Shown piece after piece: positions 12,908 to 24,340 of a stretch of DNA of 64,000 bases; the first letter of the stretch is position 1; each line of letters begins with the position of its first letter. Origin of the DNA: Liolophura sinensis (Eukaryota; Mollusca; Polyplacophora; Chitonida; Chitonidae); contig NC_088300.1 in NCBI RefSeq assembly GCF_032854445.1, positions 8,866,001-8,930,000 on the forward strand, in the 5' to 3' direction. The notes beneath the pieces are model-generated. The model searched no databases. It saw only the letters and a list, made by a program, of their open reading frames with translations, and was not told the origin of the DNA. The position numbers were made by a program, and so were the translations under genes.

Positions 12908-15900
12908 ATGCTTCTGCGACTTGTACCACGTGTACGGCAGGCTTACTGCCAGAGCGTGGAAATTTTTTGCTCGTTAGATGTTGGTACAGCCCCAGGCCGA
13001 TTGTTTATTGTCAAGAAAGCCTTGCAGGGTACTTCAGGTAGAGCATCTTACACCACTGGTATGGCAATGGTAAGTTTGCTGGAACCAGTGATGCTGCCTA
13101 CCGGCACCGCTACCAGAACTGTATCATGACTCTGTTGTAGGCTAACGGGTGAGACATCGATAGTAAAACTTTCACTTGCTTACACTGACATGCCCAACGT
13201 ATATTATTGTTTTTTAATGTAGATTTAAACGTTAAGTATACCATGTAAATTATCTGTAACTGGTAAGTTTGTAATGTTTATTTAAATTTGATCAGAAAAA
13301 TAGGCCTATTTAATACAGGCTGTCCTATGATCAAGTTTTATTGCGTAAACATATGTTAAACGAGTATGATGCTGACCAACAGTGCAAGGTCATGACGTTA
13401 AAATCTGAGGAATGCTATTGATGTTAACATGTAGTCAGGACTGGAGTTCTATATGATTGACATGTTTGCTGATGTGATTCGTGCAGGCCTAATATGTTTG
13501 TGCAGTCATATATCCAAGTTAAACCTATGTCACTGAACAGACCTTGTTTCCATTTTTTTGTTTGCTTGACCATCCAACCAACAATATTATAGATTAACTG
13601 ATGGAAAGTATAAAAAAAAAACACTGGTACAGTGAAAAATGGGAAACTCACCACAGCCAAGACGGTTTTACATTTGTACTGACATTTATGTTTGTACTGA
13701 CATTATAATTACTGTAGGTAATAATATGTGGGTTATGTATCAACCACCTCTAAGTATACATTAATATAGAGGCGTCTTATATATTTATACTTCTGTATGT
13801 AACTTGTGATTTTAGGGAAGCTACAGGACAGAATCTGACAGTTTTGGGGAACTCCAGGTCCCAGCAGACAAATACTACGGCGCTAATACAGCCAGATCAC
13901 TGATCAATTTTAACATTGGAGGAGAACAAGAGCGAATGCCTGTAAGCATTGTTCAGTCATGTATCTGCTCCAATTTACTGTCGTAAGCCTTTTAATCCCA
14001 CTCTCAAAATTTTGTTCTTCCTGTCTTGGAATTAATTTGTGTTGTTGCCCCAGATTTCGTAATAAATTGAACTGGTCTATATTTTAAGGTGTTTAAAATA
14101 GATGTTCAAGTCAAATGGGGATCAACACCTCTGTGGCCGAGGTTAGGGCACCAGCACTACGCAGTGACCCAGGAGCCTCCCAGCAATGAGGTCGTTGTGA
14201 GTTCAAGCTCATGCTAACTTCCTCAGCTGTACGTGGGGAGGTCTGCAGCTACCTGCGGATGGTCGTGGATTTCCCCAGGATAGGCCCAGTTTCCTCCCAC
14301 CATAATGTTGGCCGCCGTGATATAAGTGAAATATTCTTGAGAACAGCGTAAAACATCAATCAAATGAATAAATAAATCAAATGGTGATTTTGCATATAAA
14401 GATTGTTCACTATTATTAGTTTATATTACAGAGAGCATGCCCATTGTAGCCGACTTTCTGAAGCTACAATGTAGTAATCCGCATGCAGTGATTGGGCAAT
14501 GTATTTTAATACATTTTAAAATGATTAGATTTCAGACATATTTTCAATCGGTCCAACACATTTTGAAATCAGTATATACCGGTATATATATATGTTTCTA
14601 CAATTCAGTGTTGTGTTTTAGGCACCGGTAATATGTGCATTTGGGACCTTGAAAAGAGCTGCTGCCCAAGTGAATAAGGAATATGGACTGGATGCTAAGC
14701 TGGTGGAGGCGATTGTAGAGGCAGCGGATGAGGTATGGAGATCCAAGGAAGATGTACGGTACAGCTGATCAAAGCAGCCACAGGTCATACTGGCATGTCA
14801 CAAAGCACACATGGTTAGATGGTATATACCCAGGGGATTAAGGTGTGCTCTAGAGCCTCCTCCCTACATTAGCTTGCAAAAGTTTTCAGTGTTCATATTA
14901 TTAATAGCTTTCTTGAACAACCAGTTGATCAGTCAGAAAATAATGACTGAAACAGTTAGCAAAAGTTTTTAGTGCTTTAATTTAAAATATACTGTCAACA
15001 GCTGTATTATCCAACCAGTTACGCAGTGGGTAAGTTGATGGATGAATCCGTTTGAAAGAAAACTGCGTATTTCAGTGTCAAAGACAGGTGGCTTAGTCAG
15101 TTCATCAGTTTGTGAGTGAGCTTGTCTTTCAGGTGAAATTTGGCAAGCTGTATGATCACTTTCCCCTGGTGGTCTGGCAGAGAGTCAAGTAATGATTGAG
15201 TCAGTGAATGAGTGAGCTTGTGTTTCAGGTGAGATCTGGGAAGCTGTATGATCACTTCCCCCTGGTGGTCTGGCAGAGAGTCAGGTAATGATTGAGTCGG
15301 TGAATGAGTGAGCTTGTGTTTCAGGTGAGATCTGGGAAGCTGTATGATCCATTCCCCTAGGTGGTCTGGCAGAGAGTCAGGTAATGATTGAGTCAGTGAA
15401 TGGGTGAGCTTGTTTTTCAGGTGAGATCTGGGAAGCTGTATGATCCATTCCCCTAGGTGGTCTAGCAGAGAGTCAGGTAATGATTAAGTCAGTGAATGGG
15501 CGAGCTTGTTTTTCAGGTGAGACCTGGGGAGCTGTATGATCACTTCCCCTGGTGGTCTGGCAGAGAGTCAGGTAAAGATTGAGTCAGTGAATGAGTGAGC
15601 TTGTGTTTCAGGTGAGATCTGGGAAGCTGTATGATCACTTCCCCTAGGTGGTCTAGCAGAGAGTCAGGTAATGATTGAGTCAGTGAATGGGTGAGCTTGT
15701 GTTTCAGGTGAGATCTGCCAAGTTGTATGATCACTCACCCCTGGTGGTCTAGCAGAGAGTCAGGTAATGATTGAGTCAGTGAATGAGTGAGCTTGTGTTT
15801 CAGGTGAGACCTGGGAAGCTGTATGATCACTTCCCCTAGGTGGTCTAGCAGAGAGTCAGGTAATGATTGAGTCAGCGAATGAGTGAGCTTGTGTTTCAGG

Positions 15901-18900
15901 TGAGACCTGGGAAGCTGTATGATCCATTCCCCTAGGTGGTCTGGCAGAGAGTCAGGTAATGATTGAGTCAGCGAATGAGTGAGCTTGTGTTTCAGGTGAG
16001 ACCTGGGAAGCTGTATGATCACTTCCCCTAGGTGGTCTAGCAGAGAGTCAGGTAATGATTGAGTCAGTGAATGAGTGAGCTTGTGTTTCAGGTGAGATCT
16101 GCCAAGTTGTATGATCACTCACCCCTGGTGGTCTAGCAGAGAGTCAGGTAATGATTGAGTCAGTGAATGAGTGAGCTTGTGTTTCAGGTGAGATCTGGGA
16201 AGCTGTATGATCACTTCCCCCTGGTGGTCTGGCAGACAGGCTCGGGCACCCAGACTAACATGAATGTTAATGAGGTGATCAGTAACCGGGCAATAGAGCT
16301 CCTGGGTGGGCAGCTGGGCAGCAAAATACCTGTTCATCCGAATGACCATGTCAACATGAGCCAGGTAAGAAATAAGTCAAAGGATTGGTTTTTCCTTCAG
16401 CCATGAGAAAAACATCGAAATTATTTGAAGAAATGACTCATTTTTTCTGAAAAGCATTTTTTCCATCACAATATAGAACAACAGATGTATAGTATAATAC
16501 TATATGATCTGCATCTAGTGCATAGCGATACAGTTTTCGGCTTTCAAACCCAGAGTTGACATGGACAGGAAGAAAAAACTATTGAAGATACATATTATCC
16601 TAAAACTCCTACCTTTAGGTAAAGGGCATCATCTATGAAAGATAGGTACATGTTTTGTCGGGTGTAAAATAAACAAGAAGCCTTTGTTGCTGAAACTGGA
16701 AGTATATTTGGTGATGTTCTATACATATACATGGATTGCATTTTGTTCAAGAGCTCAAATGACACCTTTCCAACTGCAATGCACATAGCGGTGGCTACAG
16801 AGATAGACACAGTGTTGCTACCAGGATTGAAGCTGTTACAGAAAGCCATCCAATCAAAATCAGAGGAATTCAAACATATTATCAAGATTGGGAGAACCCA
16901 TTGTCAGGTGAGTTGGTTTTTAATAGTATCACAGAACCCATTGTCAGGTGACTTGGCCCTTAATAGTATCACAGAATCCATTGTCAGGTGACTCGGTCCT
17001 TAATAGTATCACAGAATCCATTGCCAGGTGACTTGGCCCTTAATAGTATCACAGAACCAATTGTCAGGTGACTTGGCCCTTAATAGTATCAAAGAACCAA
17101 TTGTCAGGTGACTTGGCCCTTAATAGTATCACAGAATCCATTGCCAGGTGACTGGGCCCTTAATGGTATCACAGAACCTATTGTCAGGTGATTTGGCCCT
17201 TAATAGTATTACAGAACCCATTGTCAGGTGACTTGGTCCTTAATAACATCCCAGAACCCATTGCCAGGTGACTTGGTCCTTAATAACATCACAGAACCCA
17301 TTATCAGGTGACTTGGTCCTCAATAGCATCACTGAACTCATTGCCAGGTGACTTGGTTCTTAATAGCATCACAGAACCCAATACCCTGTGACTTGGTCTT
17401 TAGCATCACAGAACCCATTGGTATGGGACTTTTGTCAGTAGTTCTAGAACCCATAAGCAAGTGATTTGGCTCTTAAATGCATCACAGAACCCATTGTCAG
17501 AGGACTTTGAGCCTTTAGCATCACAGAACCCATTGCTCAGGGGCCTAAGCCTTTGGCATCACAGAACCCATTGCTAGAGGGCCTAAGCCTTTGGCATCAC
17601 AGAACCTATTGCTGGTGGGCCTAAGCCTCTGGCATCATAGAACCTATTGCTAGTGGGCCTAAGCCTATGGGATCACAGAACCCATTGCTCAGGGGCCTAA
17701 GCCTTTGGCATCACAGAACCCATTGCTGGGGGGCCTAAGCCTGTGGGATCACAGAACCCATTGCTAGGGGGCCTAAGCCTTTTGTCATCACAGAACCCAT
17801 TGCCGAGGATGGTAAGGCCTACTGTAGCTTCCGACTGTGGAATCAAAAGCCAGATTGTGTCCGTTTTCTTACCAGTAAAAAGGTAAAACTAACCATATGT
17901 CATATGTTCTATATGCAAGAATTATTGAAAGTATGTGAAGGACATAAAAATAGTAGGCCTACTGATAGTTGAATCAGGTATTACACTTAATATTATTTAA
18001 ACCTTTCAATAACTTCTAAAAACTTGAGAACATAGTAAAATGTTGATTTTGTTCTGTAGCTTAGTTTTGTTGGTTGATATTTCAGGATGCGGTACCTTTA
18101 ACGTTAGGGCAGGAGTTTGGTGGCTATCTACAACAGCTGAACAATGGTGTGGACAGGATCAACTCCACTCTTCCCAGATTGTACCAGCTGGCTGCTGGTA
18201 GGCCTTATGTGTAGTTATATTAATTGCAGGAAATAATTTGTTTCTCTGAATATACAGAATATACATAACAGTAAGACGCTTAGGATATTTTTTATCATAT
18301 TTGCTGTATCAATTCACCCGTGGAGCAGGATCAGGCTCACTACTGAGCTGTGGGTTCAGTTATCGCTGCCCAGGGCAGGATGTTCTTCTTTTGTACATGT
18401 ACATGTATTCCTCTGCCTTCATTGTGCATAGGGCCAGGGTAACACAAAGGGTTTGATGACGGTCATGAGTTAAAGTGTACATATAACTGTACATCTGACT
18501 GTCAAATTTCGCCTGTAGTCGTTGGAATCAAACAAAGTCTACTGAGACATTGTATCTGAGACACTATACATGTTGTACATGTACCTTCAAGTACATTTCA
18601 TTTATTTTCCCAACTAGTACATGATAACAGTGTCTTCATTGGGACCAGTTGCCCATGCCTCATCTCCTTATTCCATATGCTCTGAACTGCTGGTGTTTTA
18701 TGACCTACAACTGTATGCCTGTTTGGATTTTTGAATGTATCTGCTACTGGTGTTACTGTTTATGTATTACAGGTGGCACGGCTGTGGGCACGGGCCTCAA
18801 CACCAGAGTTGGATTTGCAGAGAAAGTAGCTGCTAATATTGCCACACTCACAGGTATTTCAGTTAGTGTAGTATGTAGTTTCATAAACGGACCAATACAA

Positions 18901-20708
18901 AATCCAGATGTTTTGGGCATTTTTGTTTCAAACACTCCGAAGTAGATGTTTTTATACTGCTAGTCTTGTCAACCCGTAAACCTGACTGCTGTTATGTAAG
19001 TCAACTTTGTTCGAACAGAGCATCCAACTCTCAGCTATAAATGAATACAGAAGTATCTTTGCAGTATCTTTGCAGTTGAGACTACAAATTTTTCTAACCC
19101 AGTTCCTGTATTGTACACATACTGGTGTTATTAATTGCGCATGTGACATGTTAAGTGCTGTTTTTATCCCAAAGGTGCCATATCTTTTCCCACAGGCTTA
19201 CCATTTGTGACAGCAGAGAACAAATTTGAGGCCTTGTCTTCCCATGATTCTCTAGTAGAGGTACATGGAGCGTTGAGTGTGTTAGCAGTTAGCCTAATGA
19301 AGATTGCCAATGACATCCGTCTGCTAGGGTCAGGGCCTCGCTGCGGGCTTGGGGAACTATCTCTACCAGAAAATGAACCAGGGAGTAGTATAATGCCAGG
19401 TAAGATATTCCAAAGTTGTTGGGGTACCAGGACTTAGCTGGCTAATTTTTTTAGATTATACGTTAAACTGGATGAAAAGTAAAAATTGTGCATACTGTCA
19501 TTCTTTAACCTTTTGGCATGTTTGCAAGTCGTTTATTCAGGTATATTCTGAAAGAATTATTCTGTGTTGACCGATAAAATTATACTTTGGTGAAAATGGC
19601 CCTGAAAAGGGCCAACCCAACCAATTTAGTTTCGTCTCTGAAATCAAATTAATAACGTGCATAATTTGAACTAAAAGTTGCTCTTTCATGTGCGAAAAGG
19701 TTTAGGAATTAGGGTAGTGTAGGATTAACAGAGAAGTATTTTTGATGAGATTTGGGACCAGTTAATGAAGGAACCACTTATGGATGAACAAAAGGGGCGA
19801 GTATGGCCTAGTAGCTGGTGTATAAGGGCAGCACAGTGACCAAGGAGCCACTCACCAGTGCGAGTGCTGTAAGTTGAAGTTAATGCCATGCTGGCTTCCT
19901 CTCCAGTAACTTCCAGATGGTCGTGGGTTTCGTCACACCATAATAAAGGTCGCAGTCGTATAAGTGATATATTATTGAGTACAGTATAAAATTTCAATCA
20001 AATGAGTAAATAAATATGGATGGAAAAGTACAATTCATTTTGAAATATATCATTAAGCCATACAGCAAATAAAGTGCTGCTTTTGGATGTTGTGTTTAAT
20101 ATTTCACAGGACTGAAATCATGCTGGCTCTGTATAATTTGTTGGTGTAAAATGGCCTCATAACTATGAGCTAGCCACCAAGGTGTTCTCACATGCCAAAT
20201 CTGTATAACCTCAATGACTACCAAAAAAAACTTCCTCATGGTTTATACTCTTGACAATAAAGCTACTTGTTGCTTCTCCCCAGGTAAGGTGAACCCGACG
20301 CAGTGTGAAGCAGTTACCATGGTAGCAGCTCAGGTGATGGGGAACCATACAGCAGTGACCATTGGTTGCAGCAATGGACACTTTGAACTGAACGTTTACA
20401 AGCCAATGATTGTGCGGAATGTTCTTCAGTCCATCAGATTGTTGGGAGATTCTTGTCGCTCGTTTGCCAACAACTGCGTCATTGGCATCAAAGCAAATGA
20501 AAGTCGCATCAGTCAGCTGTTGAATGAATCTCTTATGCTGGTCACAGCTCTGAATCCACATATTGGTTACGATAATGCCAGTAAAATTGCCAAATTGGCC
20601 CATAAAGAAGGGACAACTCTTAAAGAAGCCGCTCTGAAGCTGGGCATTCTGACGTCAGAGCAGTTTGACGAATGGGTGAGACCAGAGAACATGATTGGTC
20701 CAAAATAA
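12908..20708 (+). CDS. FH: Fumarate hydratase, class II, mitochondrial (9 exons, complete)
   Basis: Exons: 12908-13069, 13816-13941, 14622-14732, 16188-16364, 16752-16907, 18086-18197, 18773-18853, 19196-19399, 20284-20708 (TAA). All junctions are GT-AG and phases match, giving about 518 residues (animal FH is about 510). The enzyme interconverts fumarate and malate in the TCA cycle; class II enzymes are tetramers without Fe-S clusters. Exon 2 encodes [19 protein letters not shown], exon 4 [15 protein letters not shown], exon 5 [13 protein letters not shown] and GRTHCQ, and exons 8-9 join to the signature [15 protein letters not shown]. The first 54 residues are Arg-rich and poor in acidic residues early on, fitting a mitochondrial presequence. 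Cys replaces the usual Thr in the GRTHTQ motif. No frameshift or internal stop is seen. Introns 3 and 5 carry tandem copies of the neighbouring exon edges. Confidence 0.98.
14127..14379 (+). mobile_element. SINE copy in FH intron 2
   Basis: Near full length: tRNA-like head (ctgtggccgaggttagggc), body with acctgcggatggtcgtgg, then the conserved tail gtgaaatattcttgagaaca and an (aaat)n end. Several small deletions suggest an old copy. Confidence 0.85.
15131..16250. repeat. 96-bp tandem repeat of the FH exon 4 acceptor plus exon start
   Basis: Twelve units. The base after each 'ttcag' falls at 15133, 15229, 15325, 15421, 15517, 15612, 15708, 15804, 15900, 15996, 16092 and 16188; the last is the true exon 4. 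Each unit repeats the polypyrimidine tract, AG, and about 48 bp of exon 4 (encoding [13 protein letters not shown]), then switches to intron sequence with gtcag|gtaatg. All units but the first have AG followed directly by GTGAG. Read in the exon frame, a decoy unit ends at a TAA 19 codons in, so its inclusion would truncate FH. Many copies lack one C of the CCCCC run. Confidence 0.97.
16891..17815. repeat. 40-bp tandem repeat of the FH exon 5 donor
   Basis: The first unit is the true end of exon 5 (aacccattgtcag|gtgagt, exon end 16907). About twelve further 40-bp units follow to about 17400, with cccattgtcaggtgacttgg repeated. From about 17400 to 17815 the units become longer and diverged (agaacccattgct then gggcctaagcctttgg). 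Each early copy retains the last 10-12 exon bases and a GTGA donor-like start. Confidence 0.95.
19795..20015 (+). mobile_element. Diverged SINE copy in FH intron 8
   Basis: The same family is recognised from atgctggcttcctctcc, gatggtcgtgggtttcg and gtcgtataagtgatatatta, ending in aatgagtaaataaa. It has many substitutions. Confidence 0.75.
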
Positions 20709-20718
20709 TGATCTCAAC

Positions 20719-21075
20719 CATTCAGCTGCTTTGCATTTATGGCCAATTGATATGTAAATTTTGAAGTCCTGAGCACTTTGACCCTCAACAGTAGATCTAG
20801 ATAGTTAATACGTAGAAGATAACAAGCCTTCCTGGTATAAAAATGCATACAAAATTCAGCCTTCAATATGCTACGAGGCTTAAAGCTCATCATACAGACT
20901 CTGCTGACGATGGGATTATTTAAAGTACATTTATTTGTCGATAAAAAACAAGCTCAGACGATCTCCGTTTGGTGGTGTTCATGACCCTAATAGCGGGAGC
21001 TAACGTCAAGCTAGAGGGAATCTAATCAGCTGCTTTGCATTTATGGCCAATTGAAATATAAATTCTGGTCATTGT
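20719..21075. repeat. LINE relic between two 40-bp direct repeats in the FH 3' UTR
   Basis: The sequence tcagctgctttgcatttatg followed by gccaattga.at.taaatt occurs at about 20720 and again at about 21028. Between them, 20784-21025 aligns by eye with the ORF2 region of the LINE at 34800-35040 (shared ttcaatatgcta, gcttaaagc, cgtttggt and gggagctaac). It is a non-coding fragment. Confidence 0.75.
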
Positions 21076-22502
21076 CCAACCCCCAGTTATCCCCAGTTTC
21101 TATTGCCTTCATGTTAAAAAAGAGCTTCCTCCCTCATGTTTTGAGAACTTCTGAGATACCTGTCTTCTTGGCTTAATTGATTTTGAAGCTGAAATATGCA
21201 ATATACTGCAATGCAAGTTGTCAAATACCAGTATATAGTTTTATACTCATATAAATTGCCTTCAGATATTCAAATCGTGTCTTTTCTTAAAGGAAGACTA
21301 TTTTAAAATACCATCTTTGAACTGTTAATAGGGAGTTAATGGCTTTCAGTACACAGGTGACTTGCTCCCATTTTCTTCTATGACTCAACATTTATTATTT
21401 AAACACCTGACCAGGTAAATTTTACAGTTGTCCATGTGCTATTTTGTAACAGAAGTTACAAAGCTCAAGCTGTCACACCTGATGGTACATTCTATATTAC
21501 TAGTATTGCTTGGTGGGTCGCGAAGACTGTGAATTCTCCACGGGTGTGGGAGTATCATCACTGTTACCATTTATCACAAGGCAGTTCATGCTGAAGGGTT
21601 GTGGAGCATATATACAAAGGTATATACAGGATAGATTATGCAATATTGTTGTATTAGAACTGTTTACTTTTAAATTACCAGTATTAATATACATGTATTA
21701 TATTCTACAGAAATGAGTTGAGAATTCACCTTTGGAAAGATTGTTCATTATTGTTGATTTACACGTTTCGAATATGCATGCTTTGGCATTCCACTAATTT
21801 GCAAGCCAGGCCAGTGATGACATAGTCAGGCATGTCATGATGTGGGGATAAATAGGCCCACATATAACTGCAGCCTGCAGTTCTCTTCAATTCAGTTGCA
21901 GAAGATGCTTTAACGAGTACCAGGTCTGTTACAATTTGTAACCCTCCGTGATGTGAATAATTACTATTTTATGTGTAAAACATGGACTAATATATTCCAA
22001 GAGCAGTTCATGTTTTCATCATTTATATAAATGTTTAATTTATTTTTCACCTTGCTACAACGTGTAAACCTCTTGATTTTATAACAGTTGTAAGAAACTT
22101 GAAATTTAACATCATGTGAAAGGGAATAATCCAGCCTCAGAAAAGTTGTTGATGAGTGGATAAATAGCCCAATTCTAGTGCTATATTGGATGTTTACTCC
22201 CTAATGTCACATGTCAACCATACCAGTGATCCATTTCCCAAAGCTGTTTCGGGTTTTAGCCTAAAATTATAGTCCAGGTTAAACTCTTAAATATTTGCAT
22301 CATTTGGATAAAATTGTGAACGTTGATTGTGTACTGTGGTAGTACAGCTTCACCCAGGAATGATCAGCCAGCTTCAAATATTTTATTTTGTAGGTTGAAG
22401 TTTTTCACTTTAGCCCGAAAATGACGTTGTCGAGATAGCTATCGTGTTTCACTTTGTTTGTGATTTTTTTTACAACACTACAAAAATTAACAGTATTGTA
22501 TA

Positions 22503-22508
22503 AATAAA
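22503..22508 (+). terminator. Candidate FH polyadenylation signal
   Basis: AATAAA on the plus strand, about 1.8 kb downstream of the FH stop and the first canonical hexamer I noticed there. No transcript evidence is available. Confidence 0.3.
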
Positions 22509-22936
22509 ATACATTCGGAATGAGAAATGTGTTTCCCTTTTTTATATCATGTATAATGACCTTGAACCTTGAATTCCTCTGTTAGCAAGCACAAATTGGC
22601 AACGCCCCGCTAAATGACGATGTTTTCTTTCGAACCCTAAATGTGACCAGTGTGAAAAGATACATGTAGGATGCCAAGTTTGAATTACCAACACACAGCC
22701 ACTTATAAGGCTGTTTGTATGGCATATGTACGTTTACAACTCAATTTGTGCACGGTTCGCCTTGGCATCTTCAGTACTTGTGTAGTCCTGGTATCAAGTG
22801 TGTCAGCGTGAAGAACAACCGTTTCAAAAATCCGCTTCAGAAGTTGCCTTGCGCGAAAGGGTGTAAGTCGCCGTCTACATCCATCTCTGGTGAGGCCTGA
22901 TTTTGGACTTTGGGTCTATGATTCATTATTATAACC

Positions 22937-23600
22937 TCAACAGTAGATCTAGATAGTTAATGCATAGAAGATAACGAGCCTTCATGCTATGAAATGCATG
23001 CCACATTCACCTTTCAATTTGTTACAAGGCTTCAAGCTCACCATGCAGTCTCGGATGGGATTTTTTAAAATACATTTACTTATCGACAAAAAACAACCTC
23101 AGGCGTTCTCCGTTTGGTGGTGTTCGTGACCCTAATGGTGGCAGCTAACGCCAAGCTAGAGGAGACGTGCAGCGCCTGTTTTTTTCCCCAATCTGAACTT
23201 CTCCTGGGCTTTAGTCACAACCTAAATTAATATTTGATAGAATGTGTAAGAATAAATGGCTTCCTCTCCGGCCGTATGTGGGAAGGTCTGACAGCAACCT
23301 GCGGATGGTCGTGGGTTTCCCCCGGGCTGTGCCCGGTTTCCATCCACCGTAATGCTGGTCGCCGTCGTATAAGTGAAATATTCTTGAGAACGGCGTAAAA
23401 CACCAATCAAATAAATAAATAAATAAATGTAAGAATAAAATGTCAGGCATAAAAAATTTTGCTGAAATTACGATTAATAACTAATGAATTGATGTTCTAG
23501 TTTTAGAGCAGCAAGTCGCGTTGTCTTTCATCCTTAACTTCTATCCTTTCGGCGCTGGCCAGTTCTGTCTTCTTCGTCCTTGTCATATGTTTGTTGTAGG
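22937..23600 (+). mobile_element. LINE relic interrupted by a SINE
   Basis: 22937-23256 and 23440-23600 align by eye with 34800-35110 and 35150-35345 of the full LINE. Shared words include ctagatagttaat (also in the relic at 20784), cgttctccgtttggt, cctaaattaatatttgat, ttttgctgaaat, ttttagagcagc and cttgtcatatgttt. The SINE at 23257-23427 splits it. No reading frame is intact. Confidence 0.8.
23257..23427 (+). mobile_element. 5'-truncated SINE with 12-bp target-site duplication
   Basis: The SINE body and tail run from tggcttcctctccggccg to (aaat)n. They are flanked by the perfect 12-bp direct repeat tgtaagaataaa at 23245-23256 and 23428-23439. The insertion lies inside the older LINE relic, giving a relative age order. 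Confidence 0.9.
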
Positions 23601-24340
23601 TCTATTGGTGTAGGTATAGAATATCATAATAAAATATACACAACTATATTTAACGTGGTTTTTGAATTTTAACACGAATTTTTACCTTTAATGTTATCAT
23701 TGTGATATTGAAGGCCTTAAATGCTTCCTGTTGTGACAATGTGACATGAATCCACAGCTCATTGTATTCCATTCAATCATTCGTACCGTTGGCTTGGACA
23801 CAACTGCGCATGACGCGCTCTTTTCTTTCAGTCGTAACCAATGCTATATTTCTTTATAAACACAACGGCGTTCGAATTTATATGTGGGGAATGAACCATG
23901 GCGTCCAGAGAAAATAATCACACTTCATAAACTGAAATTAATTAGTTCGGAAATAGAACACTTAATTATACGTATTTGAAACACTGAGTATTGTAACGCG
24001 AAGAATTGGACACAACACCAACGTCAAATATGGAAAAATACCCTATTCGTAGAACTTGTGTGATACACATATTTCATGACGCCTTACATGAAGTTAAGTA
24101 AAAAGTTATCAGCCCAGACCATCCCATAGATCCCACTGCGCTTTGCCCATGGAACGCACGGGGGACCCTTCAACAACGACTTGAATATCCACGGTCACGA
24201 GAACATTGGAGCTGAGGTTAGTTCCTGGACACAAGCTAATGTCAGGGGAAATTTCTCCATGGAATATTTTGGTATCTGTAAATGGAGAACCTGACTGCAA
24301 TGGTTTATCACAGCTATAATATTACTGTCATTTCAGGAAC

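Larger units (their letters stand above)
20709..24340. other. FH 3' region and intergenic DNA
   Basis: This region contains the FH 3' UTR, two LINE relics and one SINE (listed separately). The first AATAAA I see downstream of the FH stop is at 22503-22508, which would give a long 3' UTR of about 1.8 kb. No other supportable gene was seen. The short first exon of the ZP gene follows at 24341, possibly preceded by a 5' UTR splice acceptor (tttcag at 24331-24336). Confidence 0.5.

Noticed and set aside
15540..16349. Long minus-strand ORFs made of repeated [17 protein letters not shown] units
   Set aside because: They are the antisense of the 96-bp FH repeat. The unit length is a multiple of three, so any stop-free frame stays open through every copy.
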